From: Bacillota bacterium
Lineage (GTDB): Bacteria; Bacillota_I; Bacilli_A; Izemoplasmatales; Hujiaoplasmataceae
Direction of reading: 5' to 3'
NCBI GenBank assembly: GCA_018816905.1
Contig: JAHIVB010000012.1
Coordinates: 1-64,000 of the forward strand
Length of the DNA stretch: 64,000 nucleotides
Each line of letters starts with the position of its first letter. Position 1 is the first letter of the stretch. Both the position numbers and the translations under genes were made by a program. This document shows positions 58,303 to 64,000 of the stretch, piece after piece. The notes below the pieces were generated by a model that worked only from the letters and a program-made list of their open reading frames with translations, made no database searches and was not told where the DNA came from.

Positions 58303-59170
58303 AGTATTTAACAGTATTTCTTCCGGAATTTTTAGCTAAATACAATAAAGAGTCGGCTTTCTCAATGATTGTTGAAGGGGTATCTCCAACAACGATTTGA
58401 GCAAGTCCGAAACTTGCAGTAATGGAGAAGGAATATTTTTCAAAATTGAACACAGTCTCTTGTATTTGGTTTTTAATATGTGTAATTTTCTCGATGGCGT
58501 CTTCAAGTGAATAATTAGAGAGGAATAATATGAATTCTTCACCTCCGTATCTCGCAGCCCAACCTTCAAGAGTGCATTCTTTTGAAAGAAGTTCGGCGAC
58601 TTTCTTCAATACTTCATCTCCGATTTGGTGTCCATAAGTATCGTTGACGCGTTTGAAATAATCAATATCTCCCATCACGACAAATGATGGGTTTTTTCTA
58701 TTTTGAGCTTGAGTTAGTTGGAAAGGCAATTGTTCATCGATAAATTTTCGGTTATAAATTTTTGTAAGGCCATCCCTGATGGTAAGTTCATTTGTTTTTT
58801 CGATGATTTTTTTCATTTCACTAATAGTTTCATCTACCATATCAATACTATTGGTCGCATCACTTAGAAGCTCGATTGAAACCCATCTTCCGTCAATTGT
58901 AGTAGGAGCGGAGATTACAGTATACGATTTATCTAATTGGTACTGAATTTTAAAAGTATTTTTATTGGTATTGATTGCTCGCATGGAAGTACAGTTCGGA
59001 CATGGCGCATCATATCCCCAAAAAACATAGCAAGGCTCATTTGTGAGGTTCCATTCATTGTCTTTGTAAAACAATACTTCTTTAGTTACAGGATCGACGA
59101 CACGGATTATTTCGTATAGTTTATCATGTTGAATCGATTTTTCTAGTATTTTTTCATAGGAATCTTTCAT
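58301..59170 (-). CDS. Diguanylate cyclase with cysteine-containing sensor domain
   Basis: Soluble GGDEF protein of 289 residues that would make cyclic di-GMP. The catalytic motif is intact as YGGEEF (208-213), with the metal Asp in MGDIDYFKRVND. No RxxD inhibitory site precedes it. The N-terminal domain (about 1-105) is PAS-like with Cys47, Cys57 and Cys60 in a CY...PCPNC pattern seen in some PAS sensors. A helical linker joins the two. There is no usable Shine-Dalgarno next to the ATG; AAGGAGGAG lies more than 30 bases upstream. It is divergent from pstS and shares its 200-base control region. Confidence 0.88.
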   Translation of the reverse strand: MKDSYEKILEKSIQHDKLYEIIRVVDPVTKEVLFYKDNEWNLTNEPCYVFWGYDAPCPNCTSMRAINTNKNTFKIQYQLDKSYTVISAPTTIDGRWVSIELLSDATNSIDMVDETISEMKKIIEKTNELTIRDGLTKIYNRKFIDEQLPFQLTQAQNRKNPSFVVMGDIDYFKRVNDTYGHQIGDEVLKKVAELLSKECTLEGWAARYGGEEFILFLSNYSLEDAIEKITHIKNQIQETVFNFEKYSFSITASFGLAQIVVGDTPSTIIEKADSLLYLAKNSGRNTVKY

Positions 59171-59224
59171 AATTTATTACAATCAATTTGCTTGAGTGTC
59201 TCCTCCTTGTTTTAAGTTGAGTCT

Positions 59225-59230
59225 ATTATA
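59225..59230 (-). promoter_or_regulatory. Probable -10 of the diguanylate cyclase gene
   Basis: TATAAT on the minus strand 55 bases before the start codon; the -35 (TATTTT) is poor. Confidence 0.35.
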
Positions 59231-59264
59231 TACCCATTTTGTTTTAAAAAATAGGAAGAACTTG

Positions 59265-59303
59265 TTTTTATACAGTTTACACAATATTTACTTTCTCATT
59301 ACG
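59265..59303 (+). promoter_or_regulatory. PhoP/PhoB-like box upstream of pstS
   Basis: Hexamers TTTTTA (59265), TTTACA (59276), TTTACT (59287) and ATTACG (59298) recur at an exact 11-base period. This is the layout of PhoP/PhoB direct-repeat boxes (TT-A-CA with 5-base spacers). It lies 33 bases before the pstS -10 (TACAAT, 59336-59341) and between the two divergent promoters. Confidence 0.6.
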
Positions 59304-59335
59304 GTTTCATGATTTTTATTTATTTATTTTTTGGG

Positions 59336-59341
59336 TACAAT
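59336..59341 (+). promoter_or_regulatory. -10 of the pst operon
   Basis: TACAAT 32 bases before the pstS ATG, with no -35 match at 17 bases. This is typical of an activator-dependent promoter. Confidence 0.5.
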
Positions 59342-59373
59342 TAGGTTGATTTCAAACACATAAGGAGAATTAT

Positions 59374-60342
59374 ATGAAAAAAATATTATTAACTCTTAGC
59401 ATTATTATCGTTGCAATTGCGCTTGTTGGATGTTCAACAACTTCTGAAACTACATCTGCAACAACTCAAACAACAACTTCGATTGATCAAACTATGGAAG
59501 TTACTGTATATACAAGAGATACTACTTCCGGAACAAGAGAAGCGTTTTTTAGCGGAATAGGCTTCAGTGCTGCTTCCGGGGACAATACCGTTCTAGTAGA
59601 TGGCTATGTTGAAGTAGACGGAAATGGTTCAATGATTTCAAGCATTACTAACGACTTATATGGTATTGGATACATTAGTTTGGCATCACTCACAGATACT
59701 GGATTGAACGGTCTTCAATTTGAAGGCGTAGTAGCTTCAAAAGATAACGTGCTAAACGGCACTTATGGGTTACAAAGGCCATTTAATTACATTGTAAGAG
59801 AAGATTGGACCGGAATGGACACGGAAAGTCAAATCATTGAAGCGTTTATTGCTTATATGAATACCGTTGATGGAAAAGCAACCATTTCCAATAAACACGG
59901 AATTGTTGAAACTACTGTTAGCGATTCTTTATGGGATAACATTAAGTCAAATTATTCGGTTTGTACTGAAGATAATTCCTCTGTGACGATTTATTTTGGA
60001 GGTTCTACTTCAGTTGAATCAGTTGCAAAGGCACTGTCTGCGGAGTTCACAACCAAATGCGGGAACTTTATACCAGAGCACAACCACACCGGGTCCGGGG
60101 ATGGTTTCACTAGAACCCAAGGATCTGAAGCGGATGGGGCAAACAAAATTCACATTGGTTTTGCTTCTAGGGATTTCAAAGAATCAGAAGCATATGCCGA
60201 GGGTACTACAGGACTGATTTGTTTAGATGCTGTGGTAGTGGTTCTAAATGGGGAAAACTCAATCCTTTCGAATATTACTTCTGAAGAATTAAGAAAAATA
60301 TATTCAGGTGAATTCACCACTTGGGCAGATTTACTTGGATAA
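59374..60342 (+). CDS. pstS: Phosphate-binding lipoprotein PstS with swapped halves (apparent circular permutation)
   Basis: Lipoprotein of 322 residues; lipobox LVGC (Cys20), then a Thr/Ser linker to about 40. Motifs run in unusual order. Residues 42-180 hold TVYTRDTTSGTREAF (the loop RxxSGTR), GIGYISLASL and LQRPFNYIVRED...FIAYMNTVDGKATI, which normally make the C-terminal half. Residues 203-322 hold GGSTSVESVAKALSAEF, GSGDGF, IGFASRDFKESE, LDAVVVV and KIYSGEFTTWADLLG, which normally start the protein. The break falls just before the RDxxSGT strand. AAGGAG lies six bases before the ATG. Its place before pstC fixes the role. Confidence 0.88.
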   Translation: MKKILLTLSIIIVAIALVGCSTTSETTSATTQTTTSIDQTMEVTVYTRDTTSGTREAFFSGIGFSAASGDNTVLVDGYVEVDGNGSMISSITNDLYGIGYISLASLTDTGLNGLQFEGVVASKDNVLNGTYGLQRPFNYIVREDWTGMDTESQIIEAFIAYMNTVDGKATISNKHGIVETTVSDSLWDNIKSNYSVCTEDNSSVTIYFGGSTSVESVAKALSAEFTTKCGNFIPEHNHTGSGDGFTRTQGSEADGANKIHIGFASRDFKESEAYAEGTTGLICLDAVVVVLNGENSILSNITSEELRKIYSGEFTTWADLLG

Positions 60343-60351
60343 TTATGTAAG

Positions 60352-60375
60352 ATAGGCCGTTAAAAGGCCTATTTC
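60352..60375 (+). terminator. Stem-loop between pstS and pstC
   Basis: ATAGGCC/GGCCTAT with a seven-base loop and a short interrupted T-tract in the 54-base gap. Probably partial termination or mRNA stabilisation, giving more PstS than permease, the same arrangement as malE-malF. Confidence 0.55.
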
Positions 60376-60396
60376 TTGCTTTAATGAGGGTAATAC

Positions 60397-61341
60397 ATGA
60401 CGAAAATAGAATTCAACAAAGACACAAAATTTAGTATGAAGCACAATAAAAAGACTGATAGGATTATGCAAAATATACTTCTTATCCCGACAGTCTTAAG
60501 TGCTTCTTTTGTCTTGATGATATTGATATTCATTTCTCAAAGAGGGGTTGCTCCTTTTCTTCCAAGCGAGTATGGAAATGAATCGGTCAATTTTTTAAGA
60601 TTCATTACTGGTGTAACTTGGTATCAACCCCCTAATTCTTATGGAATATTTTTTATTGTCGTCAATACTGTTTTTGTAGTTGCCTTATCAAGTTTGATTG
60701 CAGTTCCAATCTCTGTATTCACTGCTTTGTACATTGCAAAAATGACACCAAAACCAATTTCGAAATTTTTTCAAACCATTATAGAATTGCTGGCAAGCGT
60801 ACCATCAATTGTATTTGGTGTTTTTGGTTTAGGGGTTATTACCAAAGTTGTTTTATGGATAGCGTCCATATTTGGATTGCAAACCGCTGGGGGAATTTCA
60901 ACCCTAGCGACTGTTTTTGTGTTAGCAATGATGATATTGCCTACAATAACATTACTATCTATTACAGCAATTAACTCTGTAAATTTGGATTTGGAAAAAA
61001 ATTCTCTTGCACTTGGAGCAAGTAAAATGCAAACCTATTTTAAAGTTACTCTAGTATCAGCCAAGTCGGGAATTTTTGCAGGAATCATTTTGGGAATCGG
61101 AAGAGCATTGGGAGAAGCAACTGCAGTAAGTATGGTTGCCGGGAATGCAGGAAGCGGTCCTTCATTTGATTTGTTTTCCACTACAAGAACACTTACTTCC
61201 ACAATGTTGTTGGGATTGAAAGAAACTACCGGATTGGATTACGATATTCGATTTTCTGTGGGAATGGTATTGATTCTTCTCATCATCTTAACAAATCTTG
61301 GGTTAAATTATTTGAAAAAGAAAGTAGGTCGATTCTCTTGA
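60397..61341 (+). CDS. pstC: Phosphate ABC transporter permease PstC
   Basis: Membrane permease of 314 residues with six predicted helices. The cytoplasmic ATPase-docking loop reads KNSLALGASKMQTYFKVTL, and LGIGRALGEATAVSMVAGN is a PstC signature. NTVFVVALSSLIAVPISVFTALYIA marks the start of the permease core. GAGGG lies six bases before the ATG. The stop (TGA) overlaps the pstA start (TTGA). Confidence 0.95.
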   Translation: MTKIEFNKDTKFSMKHNKKTDRIMQNILLIPTVLSASFVLMILIFISQRGVAPFLPSEYGNESVNFLRFITGVTWYQPPNSYGIFFIVVNTVFVVALSSLIAVPISVFTALYIAKMTPKPISKFFQTIIELLASVPSIVFGVFGLGVITKVVLWIASIFGLQTAGGISTLATVFVLAMMILPTITLLSITAINSVNLDLEKNSLALGASKMQTYFKVTLVSAKSGIFAGIILGIGRALGEATAVSMVAGNAGSGPSFDLFSTTRTLTSTMLLGLKETTGLDYDIRFSVGMVLILLIILTNLGLNYLKKKVGRFS

Positions 61342-62549
61342 AACATTCAAAAAGAAGAAGACTTGATTTCCTTTTTCAAGGGGTCATTACTATCACTTCT
61401 ATGATAGGGCTGTTTTTGTTGATAGCAATCTTCGCCTATGTATTTAAGCAAGGATCGGGGTTGCTTTCTTGGGATCTGTTGACAAGCGATTATTACGCAA
61501 CCACATATGATACCTATTACTCTGATCAATTGGGGGATGAAGTATTCGAAAAGCCCTCACATCTTGATGAATCAGTATATTTTTCAAGCAAATGGGGAAT
61601 TGGTTTTTCCACCGCTCTTGACAATGAAGGAAAATCATATATGTTGATTGCCTATATTGATTCAAATTCTCCGCTTAGAATCTTACCTGATAAAAACAAT
61701 GAAGGTGAAGTTGTTGAAATTACTGAAAACCAAGCGTTGTTGAAAGTGATTTTTACAAACTATACAATTATTATGAGTTCAGAAGGCCCTGAAAATGCCG
61801 CAAACTTGTTTGATGCTGCCGATGGAATCATCGACATGATTACAACTACCTCTGGAAAGGGAATAAGAGGATCTATCATAACAACATTGTATCTCATTAT
61901 TTTGACCTTGATTATTGCCCTTCCAATCGGTGTTTTAAGTGCCATATATCTTCGCGAATTTGCACCAAAGAAATCAAAGATAGTCGAAATTTTGAGAAGG
62001 TTGATTGAAATGTTAACTGGTGTCCCCTCTATTATATTTGGATTGTTGGGTGCAGCGGTTTTTATTCCATTCACATCGACTTTTACTGCCGCCGATGGTG
62101 GAAATCTCATTTCAGGCGCACTTACTCTTGCTGTGATTGTGTTGCCAGTAATTATTACTTCTACCGACGAAGCATTAAAAGTCATTCCGGATGATTTTAG
62201 ACAAGCATCACTTGCACTAGGCGCCACAAAAACACAAACGACATTTAAAGTGGTTTTAAAATCGGCTATTCCTGGGATATTGTCTGCAGTTTTATTAAGT
62301 GTAGGGAGAATTATAGGAGAATCAGCCGCATTGATATATGCGATAGGTACTGCCATCAAAGACCAAATCATTTTAACCGAAAGATCAACTTCGCTGGCAG
62401 TTCATATTTGGAGTATCATGGCCGGAGAAACTCCTAATTTTGAGTTGGCAAGTGCAATTTCAATCATCATTCTTGCGGTAGTATTGGTATTAAATCTCAT
62501 AGTCAAATTTATTGCCAATAAATTATCATATGAAAGTAGGACAAGTTAA
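61338..62549 (+). CDS. pstA: Phosphate ABC transporter permease PstA with extra external domain
   Basis: Permease of 403 residues, about 100-120 longer than usual. Helix 1 is at about 14-36. Residues about 50-170 are an outward-facing insert. The core resumes at [13 protein letters not shown] (175), with docking loop [20 protein letters not shown] and [16 protein letters not shown]. Part of the insert (about 87-165: [31 protein letters not shown]) looks loosely PDZ-like. TTG start overlapping pstC, with only a weak AGG upstream. Confidence 0.92.
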   Translation: MKHSKRRRLDFLFQGVITITSMIGLFLLIAIFAYVFKQGSGLLSWDLLTSDYYATTYDTYYSDQLGDEVFEKPSHLDESVYFSSKWGIGFSTALDNEGKSYMLIAYIDSNSPLRILPDKNNEGEVVEITENQALLKVIFTNYTIIMSSEGPENAANLFDAADGIIDMITTTSGKGIRGSIITTLYLIILTLIIALPIGVLSAIYLREFAPKKSKIVEILRRLIEMLTGVPSIIFGLLGAAVFIPFTSTFTAADGGNLISGALTLAVIVLPVIITSTDEALKVIPDDFRQASLALGATKTQTTFKVVLKSAIPGILSAVLLSVGRIIGESAALIYAIGTAIKDQIILTERSTSLAVHIWSIMAGETPNFELASAISIIILAVVLVLNLIVKFIANKLSYESRTS

Positions 62550-63310
62550 TGAAAACAGAAAACGTCTTTCAAATCACGAATCTAAATTTACACTATGGCA
62601 CTAAACAAGCCTTGTTTGACATAGCTATGGAAATTCCCAAAAATCAAGTTACAGCGCTTATCGGTCCTTCAGGATGCGGGAAATCTACATTATTAAGGTC
62701 ACTGAATAGAATGAATGATCTTATTGACAACTGCCATGTCGACGGGTTGGTTCAGTATGAGAACGACGATATTTATGATAAAAATTATGATGTAATTAAC
62801 CTAAGAACTAGAGTTGGGATGGTTTTTCAAAAACCAAACCCATTTCCTATGAGTATTTTTGACAATATCGCGTATGGACCAAGATGCCAAGGAGTTAAGG
62901 ACAAGAAGACTTTGAATGAAATCGTTAAGAATGCTTTAGTGAATTCTGCGTTATATGATGAAGTCAAAGATCGGTTGAAAGAAGCAGCCACTTCACTGTC
63001 GGGAGGGCAACAGCAAAGGTTGTGCATAGCCAGAGCTATTGCAATGTCACCCGAAGTCATTTTGATGGACGAACCAACATCAGCACTTGACCCAATTGCA
63101 ACAGCAAAAATTGAAGAGTTGATTCAAGAACTTAAAAAAGACTACACCATTGTAATTGTTACTCACAATATGCAACAGGCCGCAAGAATTTCAGATAACA
63201 CGGCTTTCTTTTTAATGGGAGAATTAATCGAGTATGATAAAACCGATCTTATTTTCTCTCAACCAAGCAAAAAACAGACTGAAGACTATATTACCGGTCG
63301 ATTTGGCTAA
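62549..63310 (+). CDS. pstB: Phosphate ABC transporter ATPase PstB
   Basis: ATPase of 253 residues that energises PstCA. Walker A is GPSGCGKST, the ABC signature is [14 protein letters not shown], Walker B is [12 protein letters not shown] and the switch His is in IVTHNMQQA. The N-terminal [14 protein letters not shown] is typical of PstB. Its ATG shares one base with the pstA stop (TAATG). Normal length, secure. Confidence 0.97.
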   Translation: MKTENVFQITNLNLHYGTKQALFDIAMEIPKNQVTALIGPSGCGKSTLLRSLNRMNDLIDNCHVDGLVQYENDDIYDKNYDVINLRTRVGMVFQKPNPFPMSIFDNIAYGPRCQGVKDKKTLNEIVKNALVNSALYDEVKDRLKEAATSLSGGQQQRLCIARAIAMSPEVILMDEPTSALDPIATAKIEELIQELKKDYTIVIVTHNMQQAARISDNTAFFLMGELIEYDKTDLIFSQPSKKQTEDYITGRFG

Positions 63311-63314
63311 TTAA

Positions 63315-63343
63315 TTGTATTTAAATACATTTCATAATATAAT
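63315..63343 (+). promoter_or_regulatory. Separate promoter of phoU with palindrome
   Basis: TTGTAT (63315-63320) and TATAAT (63338-63343) are exactly 17 bases apart. A perfect palindrome, TGTATTTAAATACA (63316-63329), covers the -35 and may be an operator. Confidence 0.7.
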
Positions 63344-63361
63344 GATAACGGAAGGTGTACT

Positions 63362-64000
63362 ATGACATATCGAAATCAATTTGATAAAGAACTGGAAGAA
63401 TTGAAAATTAGTTTAATTCACATGGGAGACATGGTGATTAAACACATTAACGAAGGGTTTCAATCTTTTTTGAGTTTGGATTCTTCGCTCGCACAATCAA
63501 TAATAGAAAAAGACAAACTTGTAAACGAACAAGAATATAAAATTGAAAAAGAATGTATGAGAATAATTCTTCGTGAACAGCCCGTCGCAAAAGATCTTCG
63601 TCTTATTACCGCTGTTTTGAAGATGATTACTGATTTAGAGCGAATTGGTGATCACGCTGCAGACATTTCGAAAATGACGATTTTTATGGAGAACACCCAT
63701 CATCATTTCGAGACGAAACAGGCTGGATTAATTACAAAAGCCTGTGCTAAAATGATTTCGCAAGCGCTCGAATCGTTTGTCAATAACGATATAGAACTAG
63801 CTTACGAGGTCATTCGAGAAGACGATATCGTAGATAATTATTTTGAAGAAATCAAAAATGCTGTTGCTAATGCAATTCGTTCATCATCTATTGATGCTGA
63901 TTATGCACTCTATTTGATGATGGTTGCAAAATACCTAGAAAGAATAGGAGACCATGCTGTTAATATAGCAGAATGGGTCATCTTTTCAATCACTGGAGAA
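63362..64000 (+). CDS. phoU: Phosphate transport regulator PhoU (3' end beyond window)
   Basis: Negative regulator of Pst transport and phosphate signalling. The 213 residues visible are almost the full family length (about 215-235). Two PhoU repeats each carry the metal-binding motif: ITDLERIGDHAADIS and AKYLERIGDHAVNIAEWV. The start MTYRNQFDKELEELK has GGAAGGTG four bases upstream. It follows pstB by 51 bases but has its own promoter. The reading frame is still open at the window end. Confidence 0.95.
   Translation, partial: MTYRNQFDKELEELKISLIHMGDMVIKHINEGFQSFLSLDSSLAQSIIEKDKLVNEQEYKIEKECMRIILREQPVAKDLRLITAVLKMITDLERIGDHAADISKMTIFMENTHHHFETKQAGLITKACAKMISQALESFVNNDIELAYEVIREDDIVDNYFEEIKNAVANAIRSSSIDADYALYLMMVAKYLERIGDHAVNIAEWVIFSITGE

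Noticed and set aside
61760-62371. 203-codon antisense frame inside pstA
   Set aside because: It is the complement of the conserved permease core, which is clearly the coding strand by family motifs, and it lacks a ribosome-binding site.

Overview
The window is AT-rich, densely coding DNA from a low-GC Firmicutes or Mollicutes-type bacterium, and it contains the chromosomal replication origin. TGA is used as a stop codon (recF, lgt, aroQ, aroA, tyrA, folD, pstC), so this is not the Mycoplasma/Spiroplasma code. Four lipoproteins plus lgt are present. Three surface proteins end in a plain membrane helix with a basic tail rather than an LPXTG sorting signal, which fits a cell with little or no peptidoglycan. 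A free-living relative of Acholeplasmatales/Izemoplasmatales is my best guess; that is inference, not proof.

Layout. 1-7.3 kb, minus strand: yaaA-recF-gyrB-gyrA-serS, the part of the usual origin cluster that normally follows dnaN. 7.3-9.9 kb: alr (+), then 1.2 kb of decayed sequence. 9.9-16.7 kb, minus: lgt, a cytoplasmic GH13 enzyme, an SDR and mfd. 16.8-32.4 kb: a starch/maltodextrin locus with a CBM41 surface protein, MalE/F/G transporter (no ATPase in the window), membrane-anchored pullulanase, an RDD / GH13 lipoprotein / DUF1189 operon and a second cytoplasmic GH13 enzyme. 32.5-35.3 kb, minus: rpmH-rnpA-yidC-jag-pth. 35.35-37.25 kb: oriC with DnaA boxes around dnaA, followed by dnaN. 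38.5-44.2 kb (+): FAD enzyme, D-aminoacylase-type amidohydrolase, purA, aminotransferase. 44.2-52.6 kb, minus: a leucyl aminopeptidase and a shikimate operon with all seven steps to chorismate (aroE and aroK fused) plus tyrA. 52.8-58.3 kb (+): folD-purB-FIVAR-repeat surface protein-punA, then a PspC protein. 58.3-59.2 kb, minus: a diguanylate cyclase. 59.3 kb to the end (+): pstS-pstC-pstA-pstB and phoU (cut by the window edge).

How it works together. Starch would be bound and cut at the surface by the CBM41 protein, pullulanase and lipoprotein amylase, imported by MalEFG and finished by the cytoplasmic GH13 enzymes. LacI-type operator-like sites sit in the divergent promoter region. The pst operon carries an 11-bp-phased PhoP/PhoB-like box.

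Most unusual points. PstS has its two halves in swapped order (an apparent circular permutation). PstA, MalF and YidC each carry extra outward-facing domains. The origin gene cluster is split. A FIVAR-repeat surface protein lies inside a purine operon. The decayed region downstream of mfd looks like a dead rqcP-like S4 gene facing a dead coiled-coil gene.
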